Shown piece by piece: positions 25,501 to 33,445 of a DNA stretch of 64,000 bases (the stretch's first letter is position 1; each line of letters begins with the position of its first letter). Source of the stretch: Plumapathes pennacea (lineage: Eukaryota; Cnidaria; Anthozoa; Antipatharia; Myriopathidae); contig OZ038463.1 of assembly GCA_964036295.1 (NCBI GenBank), positions 31,821,295 through 31,885,294 of the forward strand, written 5' to 3'. The translations under genes were made by a program, and so were the position numbers. The notes beneath the pieces were generated by a model, which searched no databases, was not told the origin of the DNA, and was given only the letters and a program-made list of their open reading frames with translations.

Positions 25501-28500
25501 TCTTCCTTGAAAAATTATCCAGTAACAGTTTCTTTCGATGGAAGGGTCTTGTATCTGAAAAGTCATAGACTTTCGTTGCACCGTTTTACCTTGCACTCAG
25601 AAAAATCTTTGATTCATTTGTGATACGCGCGCGTCTAAACCGGTCAAACCGGTTTTCTACAGTGTAATACGGATTTGAAGTGTGTAATACGCTCCCGTAC
25701 CGGCACTCTGTTGCGACCTTATATGGTAAAACTACGTCACAGTCATATAATAAACACTATTACTCTTTTATATAATAAGCCCCTCAGTTTAGGCGAGGCT
25801 AGCGTAAACATAATCTATGTGCTCATTTAATTTCTTTTATTTGTTTGCAGAAGAAATCCTCACTACTGACATAGGAAATACTGCAAGTGAAAAATCACGG
25901 ATAAAAACAGGTTGGATATGTGTACAGTCAACTCCCTCTTACTGGATATCCCTCTCTAAGACGGATACTTGGTAGTAACCGCCCCAGCCTGCCGTTTATT
26001 CATGAGTCATTTCCTATAACTGAACTCTTTTTAGGACGGACCCGTGGAGCTGGTCCCAAAAGTTCCATGTTTCTTTAAAGGGAGTTGACTATATACTCTC
26101 AAACATAAAAAATAATACAGGATTTTAAAAAGAAAAGGCCAGTTCTTTCTGAATTGGTCGACAAAGCTGGAACGTTCCCTTATTTTTGTTCTGTTTTGTT
26201 TCACGCGTAAAATTGAAGAATGGATGGTTATCGAAATTAAAATGGGTTCTTTTTCAAGAGTCAAAATTGTTTTAGAAGTTAAAATGTAACTCAAAATCGA
26301 GGCATGTAAACCTAAAGTAATAATAATAATTAATTTTCCATTTGAAAATAAGAAAGACGTCGAAATGTGAGTTGAATATATGTTGGGCCATAGATGCAAT
26401 GAACACTACTACCCTTTCATAATAAGCCCCTCAGTTTAGGAGAGGCGAGCGTAAACTTAATCCATGTGCTAATAATTTATATATTCAATTTGTCTGCAGA
26501 AGAAATGATCCTCACTGAAAAAGGAAATACTCCAAGTGAAGAATCACGGATAAAAACAGGTTGGATATGTGTACAGTCCACTGCCTCTTAACGGACATCC
26601 CTCTAAGTCGGACACCTCTCTAAGACGGACACTTGGTAATAGCCAATAATGTCATTTATTCATGAGTCATTTTCTATAAGTGAACTCTCTTTAAGACAGA
26701 CACTTGGTAATAGCCAACCCTGTCATTTATTCATGAGTCATTTTTTATAAGTGAACTCTCTTTAAGACAGACATTTGTAGTAGCCAACCCTGTCATTTAT
26801 TCCTGAGTCATTTTTTATAAGTGAACTCTCTCTAAGACGGACACTTGGTAGTAGCTAACCCTGCCATTTATTCATGAGTCATTTTCTATAAGTGAACTCT
26901 CTCTAAGACGGACACTTGGTAGTAACCACCCCTGTCATTTATTCATGAGTCATTTTCTATAAGTGAACTCTCTCTAAGACAGACACTTGGTAATAGCCAC
27001 CCCTGCCATTTATTCATAGTCATTTTCTATAAGTGAACTCTCTCTAAGACGGACACTTGGTACTAGCCAACCCTGTCATTTATTCATGAGTCATTTTCTA
27101 TAAGTGAACTCTCTCTAAGACGGACACTTGGTACTAGCCAACCCTGTCATTTATTCATGAGTCATTTTCTATAAGTGAACTCTCTCTAAGACAGACACTT
27201 GGTAATAGCCACCCCTTTCATTTATTCATGAGTCATTTTCTATAAGTGAACTCTCTCTAAGACAGACACTTGGTAATAGCCACCCCTGCCATTTATTCAT
27301 TAGTCATTTTCTATAAGTGAACTCTCTCTAAGACAGACACTTGGTAATAGCCACCCCTGTCATTTATTCATGAGTCATTTTCTAGAAATGAACTCTCTTT
27401 AAGACGGGCACTTGGTAATATCCAACCCTGTCATTATTCATGAGTCATTTTCTATAAGTAAACTTTCTTTAGACGCATCGCCAGAAATTTCAGACATCCG
27501 GTTGCGCCATCTCGGAAGAGGCATCAGGTTTCACGCTGACAGCCGCTCAAGAAATAACAAAGAAATGTATGGGATCTGATAATAAATTGCGCTTTTCGCT
27601 TAACTGAAGCACTTTCGTAAAAATGTCTGGGCAGCATTCGGAAGAGGAAATCTTCCTCAACACAACAGTACAAAAAATATTTATCTCCGGTAAAATTCAA
27701 TGTGTACTTTTTTGAATTTAAAATTTCGGCCGACGTAAGAAGGGATTGATAGCAGATTACGCTCAAAACCGGCTACTGTCACTTTTTAAGCTGCATTTAA
27801 TACAAGAACCTTGGGTACAACGCAAAATGTTTACCCCGTACCTGATTGTCGAAGGATTGAACATCTCCTGTGAAGCCTCAGTCAGTTCCCTGGAGCAAAT
27901 TCGATGTGTACTTTTTGTGTTTGGATTTGCAGTTCACAGCCAGCCATGACGAATACCTCCCGTGAAATAGTCTGACTTCGGATGTTGATATTTTGGGCTG
28001 GGAAGCTCCAAATCGCATGAAAATTGCACCAAACGAAAGCTAATTTCAACTAGGTCGTTCAGCGGCACGTCTCCTAAACGTAGCAGTCTCTTTTTTAGCC
28101 TGCGTAGCTGGCGGTCTCATTCGATGCGGTTGAACAGTGTTCACGGGCGCCATTTTGTGCTGATGGCGGATGGGAGATTGAGGTCGAGTGACAAAATTAC
28201 GGGGCGGGGGGAGGTGGCGGGGGCGTAGGAAAAGATCGCCTGCCCGAAAACTGTGGGTTTTCGATATCCGCCCACTTTTGACAGGCCAATCAGCAATGGG
28301 CTGTCAGTTGTCAAATTTTCTGACACCATCTGATACATGATATGTGTTTTCACAGCAAACTTCCCATGGCGAGCTGAGTAACGAAAATATTGTTGTATAC
28401 TAAAATTACGGATCCAAAACGATAGATATCATAAGTCGTTCGGGTCACATGAAAACGGGTTCCGCTCCAGTCACATGGCTTTGGCAGGATTTACTTTTGC

Positions 28501-31355
28501 TTTATTTGTAAAATCACACCGTCGCCAACCCGCTGTGGTTTATTCAAGACCTGACGACAGGGAAGGGAAACGAGTGAACGCTCTACAATTCGTACGAGAC
28601 TCTTACAAGAACGAAGGAGTGAGAGCGTTTTATCGCGGACTTACGGCGTCATGCATTGGAATATCGGAAACTGTCGTCCACTTCACAATCTACGAACACA
28701 TCAAAGCCAGAGTTTCAAAGGTTCGTACGGCAAAACCCCCGCAGAAGTTACGATTGGGCGCTTTCTCGGCAGAGCAATAACACCGATTGTGGCGTATTTG
28801 TAATAATATCAAGCAAGCTCTCACTTGTGAGTTTCGTGGCTGTACAACCTAGCGATTGTATTTTCGCTATTTGGTCACCTATCAGGCTCTTGAGTGGAGA
28901 GACAACCAAAACGGACGCGAAACCGTTTTCAGCAATCACTGAACAAGTAAAAGTCAGGCTTTTTCCAAAGCCAGTCGGCGACCACATGCTTCCCAGACAA
29001 TCTTTTACAGTGGTTTCCTGATCTTTTTTTTCAGGACGATCTCACGGTCGCAACCTCTAGTATTTAACTTTTTCTCAAAGCTTCTTCCACAACAACATCG
29101 ATCAAATCCGCCATCTCTTGCGCGTTTCTCTCACTCCGTTCACTTGATAGACAATTTATTATTCTCAGCCAATCAGAATGCTGCGTGCACTGGTGCACGC
29201 AGCCAGTCGAAAACTCAAAGTCTTCGGGCAGGCGGTCTTTTCCCACGCCCCCGCCCCCCTCCCCCCGCCCCGTAATTTTGTCACTCGACCTCAGTCTCCC
29301 ATCCGCCATCAGTACACTGAAATGGCGCCCGTGAACACTGTTCAACCGCATTGAATGAGACCGCCAGCTACACAGGCTATCTCTTTTTGAACCAGAGAAA
29401 TCCATCCCTCCCCCACCCCACTGAGGCAAAGTACGTAACAATGTTGAATGCGTGAATGGCGGATGCTCATACCGCACGCCGCTGGGAAAGACCGGAAGCA
29501 ATTGTGGACGCAAAATGTCCGGAATTTCTGGCGATGGTACACCTCTTTAAAACGCACACTCTTTTTTTACAGCTGGAATACTGGGAATAACATCGGGATG
29601 TGTTGCAGCTGCTATTCTTGCAGGCGTTGCTTTATTAGCATACTATCGTCATCGGAGAAATGGAACAGAAATACGTGAGTGACACCATTAACTTCTTGTA
29701 GTATTATCTGACGTCATTTCCGTTGGCCAGCAATCATCGCATTCAATTGAGTTAGATTTTTACAATGTACATACAAAGCATTTTATCTCCAGTTGTGCAC
29801 AACTTGTCTTAGAAAACTATTCAACTAACTTTTTCTTGAGTATGAATTTGCAGTTGTATTTTTCCTTGGTATATCCTATGACGATTCAAAACATGTCTTA
29901 TGGTGTTTGGAAGGCCCTTGGAAATAGTTGAACATGCCTTCACTGATTTATCTGGTCCAGTGGTTATTGATGAGATTGTTCCGCAACGCTTCTAGTAGCA
30001 TAATCCAAGTCTGCAGGATTTAATGGTCTCATATACATATTTATTATATAGACACGAGTGTTTTACTGGAAAATATACCGTGCGTAAAATCCATACGAAA
30101 CTACATCCGGGACACGAGTGACGTATTTTCCATATCCTCACTAGTGAGGATATCATTGGCATCATTTCCCGCTTTTTGTGCAATTTCTCGTAAAACACTC
30201 GTGCCTAATATAATAAAAAGAAAATTACACGGCGGCTTGAAGATATGGATTTTATTTTCTTGTGGTAAAAACAATATTTTACTTACTCGCGAAGCGCTCG
30301 TTCGTAAAATATTGTTTTTACCACTTGAAAATAAAATTCATATCTTCGCGCCGCCGTGTAATATCCTCTATTTACATGACAACAGTATTGTACAACTGTA
30401 CATGACGTTTCTGCACAGCGATTTGCTGAATATTTTCGGATAACTCCTACCACATTTTAAACAATGATTTCTTTGTAAACATTCATCGGTTTGATCTGAA
30501 AATCATTGTGGAGAGTTGACATGCATAGTTCTGTGCAATAACTATGACTTTTGTATTTAATCTATACGTTGTAGTTAAACCCTGTCCATATTTCCATGGT
30601 ACTGACATAACTACTTTGCGCTAGATAAAACAGTCCATAATTAATGCTTCTGCACAGCGATTTCCAGGTGAAATTGATGAAGATTTGATCTGAAATTCAC
30701 TGTGCAAGGCTGACATGCATAGTTCTGTGCAATAATTATGGCTTTTGCATAGTTAATATAATTAAATACAATTTATTTCATGTTTACAGAGATTCGACGC
30801 GCAGTGGATCCTTATGCAGTCACTCACATAAACGAAATTCTTGAACCCTTCTATGAAGAAATCAATGAAAGGGCGACTCATCGATTCAAGTCCAGATACG
30901 TGAACTTGAAAATCGATGGTACCCTTAACCTTCCTCCGCATCTTCAAGACGCATTTATTGACTTCGAGCAGCTTTACGAGAACCTGCGCTATAAGCGGCT
31001 AGAGGGCATCCAACCAAGGCGAAGGTCTTTTTGCGGCGCCGTTGATGAACATGGCTGTCCCGTCTATGACGTCTTAACACATCCATTCTGTTTCAACCGC
31101 AACCAAAAAGCCAAAGTGACAAAATTTTGTCCAACAATCCACAAAAAACACCCACAAAACCCAAGCCGGCGCGAAACTTCAAGAAGGCGATCGGCATCTG
31201 TTGATATTGGCCAAGTGAAGGCGTTTGCTGAAGTTTTAGAGCGATTTGGAAATAAAGCCGGGGCTATTGGAGAACGTTGTGGCTATGAAAACACGGGATA
31301 CGACGGCATCCTCAACCTCCCTCCCCGTCTTCAAGACACATTGCCAAGCCACTAA
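10495..31355 (+). CDS. Paralog 2: intact FZ-kringle-FN3 single-pass receptor without kinase
   Basis: Exons: 10495-10558, 16033-16078, 16424-16926, 19457-19483, 22925-23182, 23410-23706, one or both of 25851-25910 and 26500-26559, 29573-29674, 30790-31355. All have AG/GT borders; phases are 1 throughout except phase 2 between exons 2 and 3. The sum gives 620 residues without a stalk exon, 640 with one, 660 with two. Order: signal peptide (1-21), FZ (about 55-185), DQLDKLTST linker, kringle (about 214-299), FN3 (about 300-398), stalk, TM, tail. FZ plus kringle is the ROR/MuSK pairing, but there is no kinase; the tail has SH2-type tyrosine motifs. It should sit in the plasma membrane and signal through other proteins. 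The FZ, kringle, FN3 and tail exons are secure; the link to the signal exon over a 5.5-kb intron rests on the matching arrangement in paralog 3. Confidence 0.75.
10974..11140 (-). repeat. Inverted partner of the 9885-10290 repeat
   Basis: TTATAATTTTGGGTGGGGGT and GTGCCGCCCGGTCCTG are the reverse complement of the end of the element at 9885-10290, followed by inverted CCCTATTTCAGACC units. The two copies face each other and enclose the signal-peptide exon of paralog 2. Confidence 0.7.
11141..14100. other. First intron of paralog 2: no further exon recognised
   Basis: Contains a dispersed repeat at about 12600-13000 that recurs at about 50510-50890 (shared CATTATATTCACTTTCGCAT and GGCTGGGTTTTTCAGC). 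The repeat is open for about 90 codons on both strands in both copies, but repeat status and weak similarity to anything known argue against a gene. The rest shows nothing. Confidence 0.45.
14113..14225. repeat. Palindrome with GCGAAGC apex
   Basis: Arms GTCGTCCGAT...CGGTCTGTAATCATA and its complement meet around GCGAAGC at 14168-14174. It belongs to the same structural class as the hairpins at 199-384, 23863-24045 and 30224-30362. Confidence 0.7.
15140..16032. repeat. Segment duplicated upstream of paralog 3
   Basis: AATGAACAGCTGA, GAGGAGCGGGT, AATAGAACCGGATGTTCAGT and AAGCACCAGTGTA... recur at 42130-42720 upstream of paralog 3. The shared order shows that the genes were copied together with several hundred bases of flank. 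The plus strand is open up to exon 2 (ending FLSSAHTVSQ), but an acceptor TCTCATCAG precedes exon 2, so this is more likely intron than coding. Confidence 0.7.
16033..16078 (+). CDS. Paralog 2 exon 2: short N-terminal exon
   Basis: 46 bases coding (A)HTVSQTATECGHRT, flanked by TCTCATCAG and GTAAGA. It enters in phase 1 and leaves in phase 2, joining exon 3 as K-CVLTRR. Paralog 3 has the same exon with two residue changes. Confidence 0.65.
16424..16926 (+). CDS. Paralog 2 exon 3: Frizzled-type cysteine-rich domain
   Basis: Begins after TTATGTTAG and ends before GTACGG. The encoded segment has FZ spacing: GYCLEVLGNK, then TERCRKLVDDMYCHAYFPQC, then PQRVCREACERMNFKVCKEV and LDCTKMP. With the neighbouring exon there are 12 cysteines, of which about ten fit the FZ disulfide frame. 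In ROR, MuSK, Frizzled and SFRP proteins this domain binds Wnt or related ligands outside the cell. The loop after IKGLFG is 16 residues shorter than in paralog 3. Confidence 0.85.
16985..17280 (-). repeat. CCCTATTTCAGACC repeat element, shared with paralog 3
   Basis: Inverted relative to 9885-10290, with GTGTGCTGCACGGTTCTCC and several TACCCTATTTCAGACC units, ending near GGGAGTACCGCCCC. It lies just after the FZ exon in both paralogs, so it was inserted before the genes were duplicated. Confidence 0.75.
17622..19358. mobile_element. 1.7-kb block of inserted DNA in the paralog 2 intron
   Basis: Paralog 3 runs directly from TTTGATTTTGTTGTTTAA to TATAGTCATCCGAAACCC (about 45870-45900). Paralog 2 has the same two flanks separated by this block. 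It includes a small hairpin with GCGAAGC at 17639-17645, a (CACT)n stretch near 17697, the 18226-18622 MITE and, near 19005-19045, an inverted end of the repeat found at 34780 and 42730. Confidence 0.65.
18226..18622. mobile_element. MITE with GGCCCCGTCCACACGTATCC termini
   Basis: Inverted ends GGCCCCGTCCACA and TGTGGACGGGGCC, several internal copies of CGTCCACACGTATCCGGATA, and flanking TTA on both sides (18223-18225, 18623-18625). A 3-bp TTA duplication fits PIF/Harbinger-type mobilisation. No coding capacity. Confidence 0.75.
19457..19483 (+). CDS. Paralog 2 exon 4: 27-nt linker microexon
   Basis: Flanked by TTATAACAG and GTAACA; read in phase 1 it gives the linker DQLDKLTST between FZ and kringle. 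Paralog 3 has the same exon with a synonymous change in the first codon (GAC to GAT) and two further silent changes, so the peptide is kept while the DNA drifts. Confidence 0.75.
19981..22549. mobile_element. 2.6-kb inverted-repeat element in the paralog 2 intron
   Basis: Paralog 3 has GAAATACACTGTCTAAATAT at 46402-46421; paralog 2 is split there. Long arms match in inverse: for example AAACGACCGTTTTACG (20174) with the complement near 22480, CTTCCCTCGGCTCGG with 22310, and GTATTAAAGAGGTAACGC with 21892-21910. A second inverted pair (GAACCAATCAGAGCGCTCGT near 21190 against 20000-20030) shows nesting. No transposase is visible, so it moved with outside help or is a foldback element. Confidence 0.7.
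22925..23182 (+). CDS. Paralog 2 exon 5: kringle domain
   Basis: Acceptor TTTTCATAG, donor GTAGGG, phase 1 at both ends, 86 codons. The protein shows [49 protein letters not shown] and WEYCAVKKC: six cysteines and the kringle signatures CQxW, CRNP and GPWC. Kringles act as extracellular protein-binding modules; in ROR receptors one follows FZ as here. Paralog 3 lacks two residues (SN in ELAASNASN). Confidence 0.9.
23410..23706 (+). CDS. Paralog 2 exon 6: fibronectin type III domain
   Basis: One exon, phase 1 at both borders, holds a whole FN3 fold: PSRAPRQVKAWNTSSTSIQL, the core Trp of QLTWEEI, VLTEYYVTCR, LSGLESGAYNCRVRGVNNFG and WSDFVNVST. One residue is missing in SGAYNC compared with SGTTYNC of paralog 3. 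FN3 is not part of vertebrate ROR, so this is an added module. Confidence 0.9.
23863..24201. mobile_element. Hairpin element in the paralog 2 intron
   Basis: A nearly perfect palindrome of about 184 bases (23863-24045, apex GCTTCGC at 23953-23959) followed by a tail that carries a third copy of GGACTCTTATTTACCACG. Paralog 3 shows the uninterrupted site TATTGGTAAAATTAAGTTTT. Here GGTAAATTA stands before the element and GGTAAAAATTA after it, an imperfect 9-11 bp duplication. Confidence 0.75.
24631..25756. mobile_element. Inserted element with GC-rich palindrome
   Basis: A palindrome at about 24641-24772 (GCGCGTAATACGGGCCGG and complement around CCCCGCCGCGGGG) opens a 1.1-kb block ending near CACAGTCATATAATAAACAC. 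In paralog 3 the flanks are joined (ATGCAATGAACACTACTATA near 48240). Open frames in it resemble frames in repeats elsewhere in the window and are not taken as genes. Confidence 0.55.
25851..25910 (+). CDS. Paralog 2 stalk exon, copy a
   Basis: 60 bases between TTGTTTGCAG and GTTGGA coding KEILTTDIGNTASEKSRIKT in phase 1-1. It joins TM as A-GILGITSG. It is one of two tandem copies in this intron. Confidence 0.6.
26500..26559 (+). CDS. Paralog 2 stalk exon, copy b
   Basis: 60 bases between TTGTCTGCAG and GTTGGA coding KEMILTEKGNTPSEESRIKT in phase 1-1. The surrounding 160-200 bases (from AAGCCCCTCAGTTTAG to TGTGTACAGTC) are duplicated with it. Both copies could be included together, or one chosen, without changing the frame. 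Confidence 0.6.
26600..27475 (+). repeat. 71-bp minisatellite, about 12 copies
   Basis: Unit: AAGTGAACTCTCTCTAAGAC, GGACACTTGGTA, GTAGCCA(A/C)CCCTGTCATTTA, TTCATGAGTCATTTTCTAT. Spacing between ACTTGGTA cores from 26628 to 27411 averages 71 bases. Single or double units occur in the same intron of paralog 1 (1210-1340) and paralog 3 (48376-48480), so only paralog 2 expanded. Confidence 0.85.
28505..28745 (+). pseudogene. Fragment of an SLC25A33/36-like mitochondrial carrier
   Basis: The frame reads ALQFVRDSYKNEGVRAFYRG, then LTASCIGISETVVHFTIYEH and IKAR, the third-repeat region of pyrimidine-nucleotide carriers of the mitochondrial inner membrane (FYRGL and GISET are characteristic). Only about 70 codons survive, without the PxD/ExxK gates, inside the inverted-repeat element. 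It is a captured piece, not a working transporter. Confidence 0.7.
28748..28987 (-). pseudogene. Fragment of a RecQ-type superfamily 2 helicase
   Basis: PTGFGKSLTF (Walker A/motif I) and VVSPLKSLIGDQI (motif Ia) are clear, near the start of an SF2 DNA helicase. DEAH, motif III and the second RecA lobe are missing; the frame ends in CRESAQS where the carrier fragment begins. Helicase genes of this type travel in some animal DNA transposons, so it could be original cargo or captured. Confidence 0.65.
29573..29674 (+). CDS. Paralog 2 TM exon
   Basis: Acceptor TTTTTTACAG, donor GTGAGT, phase 1-1. It codes GILGITSGCVAAAILAGVAL and LAYY, a single membrane helix, closed by the basic stop-transfer RHRRNGTE. 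The orientation is type I, extracellular domains before and tail after. Confidence 0.85.
30039..30207. repeat. Inverted-repeat element with ACACGAGTGTTTTAC ends
   Basis: TATTATATAGACACGAGTGT and ACACTCGTGCCTAATATAAT flank a short interior containing a small ATCCTCACTAGTGAGGAT palindrome. It is absent from the homologous place in paralog 3 (near 48960-48980, after CATATACATGTTTCCATGAC). Confidence 0.6.
30224..30362. repeat. Palindrome with GCGAAGC apex
   Basis: Arms TTACACGGCGGC, GAAGATATGGATTTTATTTT, GGTAAAAACAATATTTTAC and complements are joined at GCGAAGC (30289-30295). It directly follows the previous element. Confidence 0.75.
30790..31355 (+). CDS. Paralog 2 last exon: cytoplasmic tail with tyrosine docking motifs
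   Basis: Starts after CATGTTTACAG in phase 1 and ends TAA; 188 codons. Tyrosine motifs are YEEI (30852-30863), YVNL (30897-30908) and YENL (30975-30986). YEEI matches the classical Src-family SH2 preference and YxN the Grb2 SH2 preference. Further on are PRRRSFCG and SRRRSASVD, basophilic-kinase-type serines. The end DGILNLPPRLQD repeats the earlier DGTLNLPPHLQD. No kinase, PDZ or other enzyme domain is seen. Confidence 0.85.
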
Positions 31356-31469
31356 ACCTGAGGAAAACCGAAGCAAACTAAGTTTGTTAACCTTGACCCA
31401 GATATTTTAGAGCAGATTGGAGTGAATCAAACTAACGGAATAGAAATTACCAATTGATCTACAATCGAA

Positions 31470-31475
31470 AATAAA
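31470..31475 (+). terminator. Likely polyadenylation signal of paralog 2
   Basis: AATAAA about 115 bases after the stop codon. Paralog 3 has it at the matching place, whereas paralog 1 reads CATAAA there (about 3498). Confidence 0.5.
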
Positions 31476-31974
31476 CGCTGTTTAGATACTTTTTTATGCT
31501 GGGCCTAAGGGCCCAGTATATAATTGTTTTCACCCGAAAACTACAGCGTAGTTATCATGGCAATTTTTGAAAGAAGTCCCCTCCCCCCCTCCAGGATTTT
31601 ATAGTTTGATTGACATGTAAGCAAATATACTATATTTTGATTGGATAATGTTCACGTGTAAGCGGCGTGGAAGCCTTTCTTTTCTTGGCTGAGTTTCAAA
31701 GTACGTAACGTGAGATCTTTGTTGACATGTACTTGCTCTAGTCCAGAGATTGCTTATTCAATAATTCTTATGGTGCGTGCGGACACTTGCCACACCAAAC
31801 TTGAATCCCAGCATCTGTCGCGTTTTTAAGCGACAAAACTTGTTTATGTTTAGAAATTATAGAGGAATGGTTAGGAGTTTCTAAATTTACGTAATATCAG
31901 AATATATGTGTCCAGTACTGTCAGAATGTTTGTAATATTGAGTCATTCTCGGTTCCTGGGAAACGAGACTCAGC

Positions 31975-33080
31975 ATGATTACGTGGTTTTGCTGCTGTAT
32001 ATTGATCTCATCATTGGCTGAAATAAAAGTGCAAATGTATTGCAAAAATTGACCATTTCCGGGCGAAAATTGAAAACTCTCCAAACTTCCAGGAACCCTT
32101 TCAGAATCGCATTACATTTTTAGGAAACATTCCTGGGACAATAACGACGACTTTGACATATAATTGTTTATATTTTATTCAGCGGGTCGCGAAAATTGGA
32201 GTAAATCTTCAACTAAAATATTGTATGTTTTGAACAAAGGAGCCTCAAAGTTTACGTAGTTTTGCTGCTATATCTCATCAACGGCTAAAATAAAACAAGG
32301 CAAATGTATTCGGAAAAGTCTTGTTATAGTCTCAGAAGGTCTCCTGAAAATTTAAAGAGTTTTAAAAACTTGCTCAAAATCGGCCCTTTTTGGCAGAAAC
32401 GATGGGCTGTAGCCTTATCATTTTTCAAAAATTGGCCATTTTGAGGCTAAAATTGAAAACTTTCCAAACTTTCAGGAACCTTTCAAAATCGCGTGAAATT
32501 TTCAGGAAACGTTCCTGGAGCAAATGCGACGGCTTACATATATAACTGTTGATATTTTATCCAGCGGGTTGCGAGAAATTAGAGCAAATCGTAGGCTAAA
32601 ATATCACATTTTTCGAACAAAGGAGCATCAATTGTACGTGGTATTGCGGCTCTATCTCACCAACGGCTGAAATAAAATAAGGCAAATGTATTTCAAAAGG
32701 TATCGTTATAGTCCCAGGGAGGTTTCCTGGAAGTTTTAAGAGGTTTATAATTTTGCCCAAAATTGGCCCGTTTTGGCAAAAGCAATGGGCCTTACCATTT
32801 TTTTTTTTTTTTTTTTTTTTTCAAAAATTGGCCATGTATGGTCTAAAATTGAAAACTCTCCAAACTCTTGGGAACCTTTCAGAATCGCATGACATTTTTA
32901 GAAAACGTTTCTGGGACAATAACGACGGTTTTGCTGTTGATATTATCCAGCGGCTTGCGAGAAATTAGAGCAATTCGTCGACTAAAATATCACACTTTTC
33001 GAACAAAGGACCTTCAAATTTGACGTAGTTTTGCTGCTATATCTCATTAGTGGCTGAAACAAAATAAGGCAATAGCACTT
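31975..33080 (+). repeat. About 390-bp tandem repeat, nearly three copies
   Basis: AATTGAAAACTCTCCAAACT or close variants recur near 32069, 32452 and 32848; CAGCGGGTCGCGA and CTGCTATATCTCATCA recur with the same spacing of about 383-396 bases. The same repeat follows paralog 3 (51190-51289) and continues beyond the LINE (55655-56180). No stable reading frame. Confidence 0.8.
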
Positions 33081-33445
33081 TACTCTCCCCTTATAATATA
33101 AGCGGAGAACTCCTGCTATTCATTCAGTGTCATGTTTAAGTGAATCAATCAACACTTGACAATTTTTTTCAAATAATACATATTTACTTTAAATAATAAG
33201 GATTATGCAAACTCGCCTATCTTGAAAAACATGGCAAAGGTAGTATGCGATGACCTGGTCAAACAAAAAAAAGAATCCTCTATCATACTTACATACCGGG
33301 TCAAACAATTCCGAAGAAGTATTTCTTAGAGTATTCAAACAAAACACTAATTATAGGAAAGGCTTCAGTAAGTGCATTTTAAAAACACCTTCAAAACTTG
33401 CCTACGGGAAAACGAAAAAAATGTTCAACAAGAAGAAGTAATCTG

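Larger units (their letters stand above)
28096..29379. mobile_element. Pack-MULE-like transposon carrying two captured gene fragments
   Basis: Long inverted ends of about 190-240 bases start TAGCCTGCGTAGCTGGCGG and end with the inverse of TAGCCTGTGTAGCTGGCGG. A 9-bp duplication TCTCTTTTT flanks it exactly (28087-28095 and 29380-29388), as expected for Mutator-like elements. No transposase is present; instead the interior holds a mitochondrial-carrier fragment (plus) abutting a RecQ-type helicase fragment (minus). Confidence 0.75.
27476..29535. mobile_element. Outer TIR element with a second transposon nested inside
   Basis: Ends CATCGCCAGAAATTTCAGAC and the inverse of CATCGCCAGAAATTCCGGAC. 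Paralog 3 has the uninterrupted site ATAGACGTACACCTCTTTAA near 48451; here AGACG stands before and GTACACCTC after. No target duplication is evident. Confidence 0.65.

Noticed and set aside
26600..27475. Regularly spaced repeats that could suggest a CRISPR array
   Set aside because: The units are head-to-tail copies of the whole 71 bases with no unique spacers, and the DNA is eukaryotic.
28748..28987. A functional helicase gene
   Set aside because: Only motifs I and Ia are present; the fragment is bounded by the carrier fragment and by the end of a transposon.
30780..31355. A start codon for an independent tail protein at 30780 or 49372
   Set aside because: The ATG lies in the intron just before the acceptor TTTACAG, and the upstream exons join the tail in phase.
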